Shown here: one piece after another, positions 14,901-26,260 of the stretch
How the letters are laid out: each line of letters begins with the position of its first letter
How positions within the stretch are numbered: the stretch's first letter is position 1
Source: Ectocarpus siliculosus
Taxonomy: Eukaryota > Sar > Phaeophyceae > Ectocarpales > Ectocarpaceae
DNA: 45,528 bases
Assembly: GCA_000310025.1 (NCBI GenBank)
Contig: FN649736.1
Span: 2,027,149-2,072,676 of the forward strand
Direction: 5' to 3'
Notes under the pieces: generated by a model
Seen by the model: the letters and a program-made list of their open reading frames with translations, nothing else
The model's database searches: none
What the model was told of the DNA's origin: nothing
Program-made: the position numbers and the translations under genes

Positions 14901-15013
14901 GGTGCGTGAATCGAAAATATGTTTTTTTATCGGTTTTTTTATCGCACCGCGGTGCCATCTCTCCGACCGGTGCCATCTCTCCGACCGGTGCCATCTCTCC
15001 GACTATTACGGTA

Positions 15014-16062
15014 ACCATGGCAGTTGCGTGCGACATTGCGGGCTTGGTCGTCCCAGACCCGTTGCGCGCATCTTTGGCGAGGGGTAACACTAAGGACAGA
15101 GCGTTGTGGAAGGAATGCAAGGCACGCGATCTCCCTTGGCCTAGAAACCGATAGAAATGCGGATGGATAGGGAAACATGCCACTTTCACCACATGCCTTA
15201 AACAAAAATTCGTTGAAATTCAAAACAGCTACCAATCCTCGCGTGTGTGAAGTATTTGTCTCTTGCTATTTCGCACTAGCAAATGGAGTTCGAGTGTCGA
15301 TCGGCGAATCAATTGAGGGGCGTCGTGAGGGGGCGTCGTGAGGGGCGTCGTGGGGTCTTCGAGCTCTCGATTGTGTCCAAATACGTCAATATCTTCTAGT
15401 ACGAAAGCCACGTGTTCAATTCCACCATGCAACTCGTTCCCAGTTCCCTTGCAAGAGTACCACGCCATCGTAGAACCTCGCCCCGAAATACCCAAGCAGG
15501 ACCGGCGTTATTTTGGAACTGGGTAACCGTATCCAGGTACCTGTCACGTTTCATCAACCACCACGTTTGTACACAGACAGCCACAATTCTCTCGGAACCC
15601 CTCCCCTATAACACGACCGGTTCGAAATCGTGTCCTATTTTTTGCCTTCTGAGTTGTTGTTGGTTATTTCTACGAAACACACAAAAACAACCGAAGTCTT
15701 CAGGACGGAGTTCCTCCCGTAAAGGGGCTTATACGAGAACTCGCTCCACTCGTCGCCGAGTACATACAGCTGCACTTCCCGCTTTAAAGATGAGTGTTTG
15801 GGTGCACATGGTCATGGTCATACATACCGTCGTCGTAAAACAAACGTTCCCACGCAACGCCAAAGCAACCCCCCTCCCCCCCCCGAGACCTTGTTGCACA
15901 TACTCAGGCCTGGCCAAATAGGGCATACAATCGCCACGTGCACGAAAGAAGCGCCTCGCGATCCCTGTGAAGTGAATAGAACGCTCGATTCTCCTCCCAA
16001 CCTCTCGGCGTGCCCCCAACGCGTACATTAAGCCTTCGTTCTACGCGCAGATTATAAACTAG
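15014..16062. other. Spacer; weak minus-strand exon candidate
   Basis: Between the TIR element and the RP2 stop codon, two overlapping minus-strand frames at 15229-15584 look mildly coding (one contains GGIEHVAFVLEDIDVFGHNR). They contradict each other, and no splice pair decides between them. A GGCGTCGTGAGG direct repeat lies at about 15317-15352. RP2 3' UTR and terminator sequence should lie just left of 16063, but no clear polyadenylation signal stands out. Confidence 0.35.
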
Positions 16063-19000
16063 TCAAGAACCCAGAGGCGTTCCTTTGTCTTCGTCCCACT
16101 GCTCGAAGAACACCCTAGCCTTTGCAGCTGATGACTCACTACCGCTCCTGCCGTCATCGTTACCGCCACCGTCGCCTCTACCAGCGACCATGTAGTACTC
16201 GGAAGTGCCATTCCCGGCTCCGATGTCGGCGGAGTTGTTGGCTTTTTCCTGCGAAACAGTAGTATGGGCAAGCAGAGACCTGTTCGGTAAGACGAGTAGG
16301 ACAAATCCATGTCAAGTGGACAGGTCTCTTCTAGGATCACCTCGGTATCCACCAGGCTTGCTTGCACTGTCCACCAAGCTTGGTTATTGTCCATCCCATG
16401 GATACAGTGTAGCGTTTGGGGGGATAGACAGACTACGTTGACACTTTGTTTGCGGAAAACACCTGCATACCTAAGTCAACTACAGAGGAAAAACATGTGA
16501 CATGGCGGGCAATAACCCCTCTTCTGGTAGTTGCTGCCGGCGCTCCTTCCCTATTGGCCCTCCGGTCTCTTCGTATCCCCCAAAATAACATAAAACTCGT
16601 CAGGTTGAAGGTTGATATCGCGCTTCTCTGTAACATTAAACTCAGTATGGCATGTCTCGCTTCTTGTAGCGTCGTTGATCCTGAACTTCTCGTATTGGCT
16701 ATATGTACCTTGGACTTCTTTCCCTTTGTGGCACTACTCTCGTTCGGCGGCGGCGGGGTGGGCGTCGCTGGCGACGGGGGAACGGAAACTCCTGCGGCTG
16801 CCAGCAAGGACACGGCCGCCTCGGCACTACCAGGGCCAGCCCACTGCATACCCAGCACGGGGAAGGAGGACGCAAGTTCGGCCATGGAGGATGGGGCTCC
16901 GGAGAAGAAGGTCTTGCTTTGGGCCTGTCATTTGTTCCGAAGATGACCACACCGACACAGTGTGCATACAGCAGGGTGAAACGATGTTTCGTTCGTGTGT
17001 AGGGGCTAGTTGCGCATGTCGGGGCGATGTTGGGGCAGGATGGTGAAGGTGGCTTAGTCTCAGCACATGATAGGACCGGTGATGGATGACGAACACGTTT
17101 GATAGGCTTGCAGTTTTTCATACCTCAGAGACACAATTTGGCCATGCCGTATTAATTAGTCTCTGTAGCAAATTATCGGCTTGTCTGTCGGCTGTCGGAC
17201 TGGCATCGATCCATGAAAATGCTTCAGGAAATTGACTTGTTTTGAAAAAGAGCGTCTAGCTCTTCACGTTCGCTTCTATGAAATATCACAATGTCCACAC
17301 TTTCGTTTGTTGGTGTCATTCGACTCCCTCCCCTGCCTGCTACAGCAGCTGATCGGCCGATCGAAACTCCCCGTGAGGTAGTCGAATCGATCAGAAAACG
17401 ACGAAGGAAGGATATAATCGATTCTTCAACAACCTCTTCTCGCGATGATTTGAGCTGCGAGAAATGTGCTTCACAAACAGAAAATGAGCAGATCAATAAA
17501 CTCATCAATGTCCAGGTGCGACGCCCAAGCAAGAACACACTGCTTTGGCCACCTCTAGTTTACTACCCACCATTTGCGGGCGGAAGAGCTTAGTCCTCAG
17601 CAGCCTTGACGTCGTCGCCGATATCGGGGAGTCTCCCCCGCCTCCTACGGCCAGCAGCTTCCCCAGAACGGCGTCGATGTGCCCCGGCATCACCACGATG
17701 AAGCAGGTCTCTTCGGCCTCCGTAAAACCCCTCATCCCCGCTGTTGATTACCCGGTAGTTTCCAAATGCGATGGTGGGAATGTTTCGAGGACATGTTAGA
17801 GGCTATTTCTGCAACTTTGATCACGACAACGGATATATTTTGACAGTACATTGCTGACGACACCGGTATTAATAGGAGCACAAAGCAGCTGGGAAAAAAA
17901 GTTACAAGTTTGTTTTTTTAAACGTTAGGTCGAGAATGTTGTTCAATAACGCTTTTGTGGCACGCTCACTTATGGGGCGAAGGAAGTTTTCTTCACGGGG
18001 CTGGTGGAACGTGGAGGCGTGATCTTCATGTTTTTTGTAACGGCGAGAAGCAGACACACCCCTTCAAACCACACCGCGAAGAAACCGGCTAGAGGATGCG
18101 GGAGAGGGCAGTAACGACCTTTTTTCCTCAGTCACGACACCCCAAGACACCTAACCTCGTACGAGAAAGATGCTGGGTAGAGCTACCTCCCTCGGAGTGG
18201 CATGGCTGTCGCTGTTGCCTCCTCCTTCTATAAGTTATCGCTTGGAAAACCAAACCATGAGCACACCATCCCCGCGAACTTGAACCAACCGCTCTCTGAC
18301 GCGGGTATTGTAGGGTCAACCAAAACGTTTTCCCGACGCGCACGACACGACACGGCAACAAACCTTGGGCATGAAAGATGGAGTAGAGAACTACCTCGCG
18401 CCGAGTGGCCTTGCTATACTGTTGCTTCCTCCTTCGGAAAGTTATCGGTCAGAACCCAACCCCGCGGCACGGTCAATATCACCGCACCGAACTAACCGCT
18501 CGCGGCCGTTGACGGTCGTGAGTCAACACAAATTGTTTTCCCTGCTCATTCGGCGCCTCACGGCGCCGAATCTAGGCATCGACCAACAGCCCATAGCATT
18601 ACCTCCTTCCAGATACCGTTCATGAGGCAAATCGGAGAACACGGTGCCTTCCGATCGAAGCTGGAGAGGGGGTCTACATGTGTGGTAGGGGTAGGCGCTT
18701 GGCGTGGATTGGCGGAAGTCTCGCCACGTAGCTTTTGTTCCACACCGTCGTCGCCAAAAAAAAACTGCAAACGTTTTGCTGAAGATCGCGCGATATGTAT
18801 CCGAAACCAAAAGTTTCACAACTTTGTTTTCAAATATTTCGCCCATAAAGAGCGTACATGAGGAACGTTACGAGAAACGTGTGGCAACGTTTTGCTCCCA
18901 AAAAAGCGGTGTGACTCGTTTCGAGTTTTCATACAGCATCGGATACATCCTGGACTCTTTCAGGGAAGCGAGAAACAAGACATGGTAGGGTTTGTTCCTT

Positions 19001-22000
19001 TCTTTCCACAAACAAACCTATACCTTACAACATTTTTCCGACCCCGAACTTCCTCTAACCTTCAGGTGGCTCAATACCTACCCCCAAATGTTCCACTAGT
19101 CTAGGCGGTTTTCATTTTTGCAGAGTTGGAAAGTTCCGTCATTGATGGTGGCGTAGGTCGTGGTGACTTCATGTTCATCGCCACGAATTTCTAGACACAA
19201 AAGCTCTGACCACAATCGTGATATTCCTCAATAGAAGAGAGGCAGGCAATTTCCTTGTCTCCGGAAAGGGACAGGCGCTATGAATGGACGCCCGACCATG
19301 ATTTTCCCTTGCATAGGAAATCAAAGCGTAACCCGTTCCAGACCCGCCCGCCCCCTCCACACGTGATCACGGAGTCGGGACGTCTCTTCAACGTGTCTCA
19401 CCAGTAATAGGGACGACTGCTCCGTGAGTATTTTCTGTGTACCCCACTCTTTGCCTCGAGGCCTCCGGCAGGCTGCGTGTGGTGAAGTCCCTGTGCAAAC
19501 AGACGCAGACAAGAAAAGATTGTTGAGCATCATTAGTTGGAGGGTCACCACTCGAGAGGTTGGAAAATCGGGCAGATAATTATTTTTTTCTCTAAGCACC
19601 CATTGGCTAAGGGCAATGGCGCGTCGTCCAGTTGATGGCCCATTTATGTTGGTCGCCAACTCTCAACATCACGTAGTCGACGACGTCTTGTTGAGTAGAG
19701 CATCACCACCAAATGTTGCACTGCCTCAAGTTACCATGGGAGTAGGATGTTTCACCTCTCCATGAAAAAGTTACAAATTGATCATATTTCTGGAGGTGAG
19801 CATCATTATTTTCACTTGTGGTACATATTAACCTCTCCGCCCTCCCACTAAGATGCGGTTCCTTAGTCTATTCCAGCTACGGTACCATTGCATGAAAAAT
19901 TGAATTTCCGCAATACTATCTCATTCCCAGCACATTTTGCACAAATGTCACATGTTCGGCGCAGCAATCGCAAAGTCCTCGGATAAGACCAGTTAGACCA
20001 GTTTGACCGCGATGAACGCATGTGGGATTTAAACGGACGTCGCTGCCCCTACATTCCCAAACGCTTGGCGCTTCACAGACGAGAAGGCCACGATCGTGGG
20101 GGTGTATGGGTACCTGTGGTGGGATCCTTCGGGAAGGCACGACCAATCCCCGTCGCCCCCTCCGGTAAAATTATGTATCTGGCTCCACCTGTTGTTCCAT
20201 ACGCTTAGCTTGGCTGCCGCGAACTGGCCAGCCAGACTTGAGGTTTGAAAGGGTCGCAATCGGCGGGGCACGAGGACGAACGGGGATTCCGCACGAGGGG
20301 GACAAAGCGGAGTGGCATTGCGCGTCAAATGCACGTGATGAAGGTTGCACACTTTGAAAAGGCTCTGCATCAATCTGACCTAACGGACGAGGGAGTTTTG
20401 GTGTGAGTCATCCTCCAGTCAGGAACCAAACACTACAATATCAAATGAAAGCAATGACAACGGATCACTCTTTCGACGCTGATATGTCGACTAGGGAGAA
20501 ACCTGTGTGCATGGACGTTGCCTACTCTAGCCCAAAGTCATTGAAAGCAAGACGGGAAGGGCACGATTTTGGCACGAGTTGTGTCCTCCCGGACAGGTTT
20601 CGTTTTTAGCTGCTACATATCAACAACCGTGACGTCAACTACTGTAGCTGCGCCAAAGATGCCTGAAAACATCACATTCAGCCATCATGGCGTTATCAGC
20701 AATCGCGTCGTCGTAGAGGGAACGACGCGTCTGTGAGGGCACTTGGCAGCCTCGAAAAAGTAAATCAATTTTCTTCCAACCGCGGCAAAATTGCTCATCT
20801 CAGGCAAGCAGCCACCCTTCACGATAGCAAGCGGAATATCGATATGTGCGTTCTATCTACGCACTGATCCATAATGGAGTGGGTGGGATGGAAGACACAT
20901 AGAGGGGGGCAGAATAGGGGTTTTGACGCTGGCTCTTGTTCTTATACTTTAATCCAACATACAGAGAGAAAACAACCTTCCCGGCTAAGGAACCTGGAAA
21001 TTAGTACAAATATCAGTAGAGGACACCATCAAGAGGCGTCGTGTGTGTTGGCACGTTCAGGTTTGCTACTGGAGCTGAAATATCGAAGGTCGCGGCAGCC
21101 TCTGAAAATAGTCCAAAATCTGCGGCAGAACAAAGCGGCATCCAACATTTGTCACAGCCGTGCTCACCGCCACGGAGCGTAAACCCCTGAACGGTGGGCA
21201 TCACCTACTGCTGAAAAACCCGCAGTCCAGGAGATTGGGGTCAGTGGCGAGCACAAGCAGTACAAGACACTGGGTGTTGGTCTAACTTGCGGAGATGTGC
21301 GAAGATTGTAGGACACTACTACACCGCTCGATATAACCACCGCAGAAGCAGATTTGAGCGCGTCAACACGCACCCCGCGCTGCTAATGATGCAATTACTA
21401 TGCACCAGGTTCCTTGCAACACAGAGCTTATTTGAGCACCTGCCGTTTTCACTCTTTTGACTTGAATTTAGAATAGTAATTTTTTAGGTCAGTGGCGAGC
21501 ACAAGCAGTACAAGACACTGGGTGTTGGTCTAACTTGTCAAGATTTGCGAAGATTGTAGGGCACTACTACACCGCTCGATATAACCACCGCAGAAGCAGA
21601 TTTGAGCGCGTCAACACGCACCCCGCGCTGCTAATGATGCAATTACTATGCACCAGGTTCCTTGCAACACAGAGCTTATTTGAGCACCTGCCGTTTTCAC
21701 TCTTTTATCTTGATTTCGAAGGAGGTGTGTGGAGGTAGACGCGTGGAATGTATGTATTGAGGAGCCTCTACTGGCGCCCTGTGCGAGAATCAACGATTTC
21801 TGTTTTTCGCGATGCCTGCCGACTGGTCGTGTCTCTCTCGTGTGCCATTTGGTGTTCTTGCGTTTTTTTCAAAATTTGTCAACATCAAAAGTTCGTGTTC
21901 TGCCATCCCTTAAAGAACCCGCAGCGCACAAAGAAAGCGGATCCACCCCCCCAAGTCGGCGTTGCTGATTCCATTCGAAAAGGGGTACCATACTAGGGGT

Positions 22001-23912
22001 TCAAACCTAGAAAACGGTTCAAGTTACACCTCGCGACCTACAACGATCGGAGATTTCGATACAATGATAACATCTGTTCGCCAAGCAAGAAAGGATTTAA
22101 AGGTATGGAATACCACGCGACTCCCTGCCATGCCACCTCGGTACTCAATCCATTGCAGCGCCGTACCTGAAGTAATCCAGCGTATAGCAGCCGAACCGGA
22201 GCCCCACGGAGGACTCAATCACGGGCTGGGTGGCACTGAACAAAAAGAAGGTGCAGTCCGTGCAGTCCCGGGCGCGGAACTGCTGGCAGGCCACCACCAC
22301 GGTGCAGTCCTTGCAGTCCCGAATAAACACACTGGAATATTTTCAGAAACTTGTTTCAGAAACCGCGCTATATGCGTGCGTCCCAACGGGCGAGTGAAGA
22401 CAAGTATTGGCAGGTACACATGATTTTGAGATTTGAACAAACGAGACTATGGGGGAGAGCAGTGCATGACCTTGCTATCTCGAGTGGAGAGTAGGGGACA
22501 CGGAAGAGGGTTGTCGATATGAGATCTTTAATACGGGATCGCGACCCGTGTCCACCGTAGAAGCAAATATCGAGCAGCGACGACAACGTTGTACTATTAG
22601 CGGTAACGTGCTCGAACCAGACATGTTAGTTTCCCAAAAGAAACTCTCATTTTCCGCCTACAATAAAACATATTTCTACATAGCACCCAGACTACAGCTT
22701 TGCTTGTATCTTGCCTGCTCTCGCAAGGCCCCGCGATAATCCTGCAGTCTGTGCATAGGTCGATGGTGAGTGCTGCGGTGTGATCCAGAAGGTACACCTC
22801 GCACTCCGAGCACTCCTCCACTATGAATTGCTGTCCACCGATGCTACCAGGTTCTCGCACGATTACCTTGTGTCACAGAGAAACACGAAGAAACCAGAGC
22901 AAGCAAGCGTTGACGACGTACAGGTTGGTGATATTCGGTGATGCGTTCTGTAGCGTTGGTGTCAACTAGCAGGTGCCGCATCTCCGTCAGTTCCAATGTC
23001 ACGCAATACTGTGCTTGAACACGTTTTCTCGCCGTTAATTATTTTCTGCCACATTCGTGTAGTCTATCCTGCCATCAGCGAAAGCCAGCTTCCCATTGTT
23101 TCGATGGGACATGCAACAACGCACAATGAGGTAGAAGTAGCTCACAACGCTCTCACCTCTTTCTGCTTACACGAGAAGATGAAATCGCTAGGATTGAGAT
23201 TCCCCTTGTCGAGAGCACCCCTGGTAAGGCTTCCACCGCCTGCCGCCGCTAGGCAGTAGGTGGTCACGCCGACATTGTGCGAGGGCCATAAGGTCGCAGT
23301 GAGATATTTCATTCCAGTTATCAGTATATTGTAGTCTACAATGGAGCCACGTTACTTTGAAGAATGCAGTCTATGCATACGTAAACGAAGATCTTACGGG
23401 TTGGGGTGAATCGCGCAAGCACGCAAAACGGTATTATTGAAGTTTTGCACACCGGGTCGCTGACGAACACACACACATAGCGCGGTCGATTTTAGTAATA
23501 AAAACACACAGACGTTTGTCACACACGCACGCCAATTTAATCTCCTAGAGACGAGAGACACGCACCTGACGCAACCTGAATACAACCTTCAGCGTTTGGT
23601 CCTCTGTAAAGTGTAGAGAAGAAAACGTTGCGACAGAGAAATGTGTCGCAACTCCAAGCAGAAGATTGTCAGTGGGAGCAAAAGAGAATCCATACAGTTG
23701 CTAACAGATGCTCCGTCGCAACCTTTCTGTCATAAGCCGACATCGAGACCCGGGGTCAACCATCTCATGCGCGGAACGAAAGATCCGAGGTTGTAGCCGA
23801 CAAGAACAGGCTGGCACACGGATGCATACACACCAGGATTCCAACCGACGCCTGCACCATGCTTCTTGGTTTTTTTTTGTTCTGGGCAGTCCTTGCCGAA
23901 GAGATTCCCCAT
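16063..23912 (-). CDS. RP2: RP2/XRP2 homologue (TBCC domain, Arl3 GAP family)
   Basis: RP2 is a myristoylated ciliary GTPase-activating protein for Arl3, helping lipidated cargo reach the flagellum (family knowledge). Minus-strand exons chained in phase: 23912-23858, 23248-23157, 22866-22715, 22331-22167, 20236-20114, 19490-19402, 17740-17567, 17221-17124, 16912-16709, 16248-16063; total 1338 nt, 445 codons plus TGA. Exon 1 starts MGNLFGK, a glycine-2 N-myristoylation-type start like the human MGC start, so I prefer it over the in-frame upstream ATG at 23987. The TBCC beta-helix follows: REPGSIGGQQFIVEEC, LLDHTAALTI, CTDCRIIAGPCESS/VFIRDC, ACQQFRARDC and QPVIESS. The Gln and Arg of QQFR and the Glu of VIES match the GAP residues known in human RP2 (Gln115, Arg118, Glu138). 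LSVWNNRWSQIHNFT and AVVPIT follow with family spacing. The NDPK-like C-terminal domain is seen in EETCFIVVMPG and PVLGMQWAGPGSAEAAVSLL. The last exon is a Gly/Asp-rich tail ending GTPLGS. Intron 3 is GC-AG. The ends of exon 7 and exon 8 are the least certain part; human RP2 is about 350 residues. Confidence 0.9.
18179..18545. repeat. Diverged tandem duplication, about 205 bp offset
   Basis: Copies begin near 18179 and 18384. Shared blocks are AGAGCTACCTC/AGAACTACCTC, GGAGTGGC/CGAGTGGC, TGTTGC-TCCTCCTTC, AAGTTATCG, ACCAACCGCTC/ACTAACCGCTC and TTTTCCC. It lies in the large RP2 intron between exons 6 and 7. Confidence 0.65.
18548..18571. repeat. Perfect hairpin, 10-bp arms, 4-nt loop
   Basis: ATTCGGCGCC, loop TCAC, GGCGCCGAAT. 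The arms are exact reverse complements and GC-rich. It lies just right of the diverged duplication, within an RP2 intron. No run of T follows on either strand, so it is not an obvious terminator. Confidence 0.8.
21239..21718. repeat. Recent 248-bp tandem duplication in RP2 intron 4
   Basis: Copy 1 (21239-21470) and copy 2 (21487-21718) both begin GGTCAGTGGCGAGCACAAGC and run nearly identical to TGCCGTTTTCACTCTTTT, with only a few differences over about 220 bases (for example TTGCGGAGATG versus TTGTCAAGATT). Both sit in the intron of about 1.9 kb between the exons ending DYF and starting SLAGQF. Confidence 0.92.
22332..22714 (-). other. GC-AG intron in the RP2 gene (intron 3)
   Basis: Minus-strand donor GAGAGCAG/GCAAGA, acceptor ATATTCCAG/TGTG. 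Phase 2 joining gives GPCESS/VFIRDCKDC, the unbroken TBCC beta-helix with family spacing. No GT site in the area does the same. Confidence 0.85.
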
Positions 23913-26260
23913 AATGTCGGCTACTGTAGCTGCAGCCGGGTGAAGACTCTCTGCCTCGTCTCGCAGCCTCTGGATATCTTCCCACACGGTGTGATTGCTG
24001 CTGTCTACTGTCGATGGTGTGGATCGGCCTTCCGAAACGGCACGAGTTGAGCCGCATATTTCGCTGCTGCTGCGCTGCTGCTTCTTCTTAATCTTCCGCC
24101 TCTAACAATGCTGCTGTGTACTTCGTACTTTGTCTCTCGACCTGTCATGCACGATGAGATGTGTTTCTTAGGTTTCATACAATCACAGAACCTATCGGGT
24201 CCGGTATGTCTCACCCGCAAGTTCCCCCACACAGCCTAGAATAGAGGCTACCCCGCTGGTGAAGCTGTCGGCCGTAGAATAGAGGCGACTCTTTGGTGAC
24301 GCTGTCGGCCAGCGTACCACATGAGATGGCTACGGAGCGGGCATCAGGAACGGCCGCTCCGCTACGTTTGCTAACTACTTTCACTACGTCAAAAATGGCT
24401 GCCGCTTCAAGATCTACCTCCTCCCGCTAACGTCTGCGTGCACGACTTGCCCTCGGTAACCCTCGCTGCATGTTGTCATATGGGAACGTCGATTCACACA
24501 GACGCTTGCGGACGCTTGCGGGGGTTAACAATGAACCAGCAACCGAAATATTTCGCGTAGTTGGAGCAGCCAGCAAACGTACCCGAGAATCCGCCCTGAC
24601 GTCCGCTACGTAGTAGTCTAGGTTGACGCACTACCCGAACGCGTTCCGAGCGTTCTGTTCTTGATAGTGTTTCGGCTGAGAAAATGTTTCTCGGCATGAG
24701 AGCCGAGAGAGACCATGGGTTTAGACTACTGCGGTAGCGGGGAAAAAAAAACGGGGCAGCAGGGGAGATCTCCCACACCTTCGGCGGTTTTGTTAACCAG
24801 CCTATGGGCACAACATTCATTCTGCCCATTGGCAGCTAATGGGCAACCCACGGGCCATTTCTGGGCAACAGAAGTGCCCATGGGAAATGTCCATGGGAAA
24901 TGCGTACAATATGCGCAAGCCCATGGGCAGTTCATGGGGGGGACTTCGTGGGCAGTTCATGGGCTGCCCATGGTTCGGGCAGCCCATGAACCGTCAATGA
25001 CTGACTTACGGAAGCCATCAATGCTTTTCCCCGCCGTCCCGTTTGAAATTATTACGAGGACCCAGGCCGTGTTCGTTAGATCCTTGTGGAACTATATGCA
25101 AAACATGACACGAAGCTAGCCCTCCGGAGATCGGTCAGAGGAGATTGTCGAACTTTCAGTCATGATTGAAGAACACCTGCCGGAAACTGGAGCTGATGCA
25201 GTCTCTTGAATTAAGCCCTATACTGAGAAACTCGTGAAATGCCATGCAGAATAAACCGAGTATTCTGCAATTTTCTACAATATACAGATTACCTAGAGGT
25301 AGGTGCATGTATGTATGCATGCAACCTTACAGAACATTCCCTGTAAGACTTTTTGCTGGATCAAAAAGGCCAAGAGAAACCCTCCGTACGGGGCTTGTGG
25401 GCCACACAAGCTCTCCGGGCAAATGAGCAAGAATGCAAACTAGATACAACCCAATCAGAATAGAGAAGGTGGTTCTTAAACTTGCTTCCCATCTGACAAT
25501 ACAGCCTGACCCAGCCGTGTGAAGAAAGCAGGCCCTGGCAAGGGGCATAACTCTCCATTTCATTTGCGAGAGAATCGGAACCTCGCTTTGAACACTAGCA
25601 GGTTGTGTACGTGTCGCCGATGGGCGATCTAACCCTAATTGCTTCTTTGGTTTGCGGTACTTACATCGAGATGGAAGTCCATGGCACCGCAACGTAAGGC
25701 AACTTTGTGCAATCATCCAATAAAAGAAGGAACTTAGACACTGCACGCCACGGACAAAAAATGAAGTACGACGTACAGGAACGCCAGCACCTACCCGATT
25801 TGTGATGGCAATATTCGTTGCCTCCGTCCTACCCGCGAGCCCAGAAACGCAAAACACACGTCGCCAGCTGGATAGACAAGCCGAATTATTCTCTTCGTAA
25901 GGCAAGTGGTGTAGAGGATATCCAAATACTTCTTCCGTCGACGATACTATCTCACGCACCGACAGCCCAACCAATTAAAGCGTTTCCGCACTAGCAAATG
26001 GTCTCTTATGGTGTGTACGACGGATGTCGAAACTTATTATCCTCAGGCTTTACGGGATATTGTCATCGTGAATACATGTCCACCATTTCTGTCTGCCATG
26101 TTACTCCAGCTCCCATCACAAGCTGACACCTTGCAGGGATGCCAACGACACGTGTGTCAGTTGTTCGATCATCGTCGACTCTGGCGCGATCATCGTCCAG
26201 AGCGTGTGCCATCAACTACTCCAGGAACTCGAATGAACGCATCGCTATCGTAGCAGATCT
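23913..26260. other. Spacer upstream of RP2; short repeats
   Basis: This should hold the RP2 promoter on the minus strand, but I see no clear core element. A 40-base tandem repeat (AGAATAGAGGC ... CTGTCGGCC) is at about 24238-24314. At about 24800-25000 CCATGGGC-type words recur many times in both orientations. The 215-codon minus-strand frame at 25327-25974 has no recognisable domain and an unlikely composition; I do not call it. WW-gene 3' exons could lie near 26.2 kb. Confidence 0.4.
24800..25000. repeat. CCCATGGGC-rich cryptic repeat cluster
   Basis: Variants of GCCCATGGG and CATGGGCAGTTCATGGG recur about a dozen times within 200 bases, many as palindromic CCCATGGG. Examples are CAAGCCCATGGGCAGTTCAT, GGGCTGCCCATGG and GGGCAGCCCATGAA. 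Confidence 0.75.

Larger units (their letters stand above)
13973..15013. mobile_element. TA-flanked non-autonomous TIR element
   Basis: The ends are inverted repeats beginning TACCGTAATAGTCGGAGAG: left 13973-14001, and right as the reverse complement at 14985-15013, 28 of 29 bases matching. TA sits at the extreme ends and may be the target duplication, leaving a 1037-base element starting CCGTAATAG. TA duplication is the habit of Tc1/mariner-like elements (family knowledge). The subterminal regions carry many copies of CGGTGCCATCTCTCCGAC or its complement: 13983-14000 (inverted), 14051-14068, 14069-14086, 14139-14156, 14209-14226, 14797-14812 (inverted, partial), and three perfect tandem copies at 14950-15003. 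A T-rich stretch with TTTTTTTATCG repeats lies inside each end. No transposase is visible; the 200-codon minus-strand frame inside looks non-coding. I infer a MITE-like element moved in trans. Confidence 0.75.

Noticed and set aside
17291-17593. Plus-strand frame with EVVESIRKRRRKDIIDSS
   Set aside because: Composition is plausible for a protein, but it overlaps the RP2 exon 7/intron area on the other strand and has no partner exons; left open rather than called.
20403-20609. Plus-strand 68-codon frame
   Set aside because: Lies in RP2 intron 4, with no domain or splice support.
25327-25974. 215-codon minus-strand open frame
   Set aside because: No recognisable domain, no supporting splice structure, and composition like random sequence.
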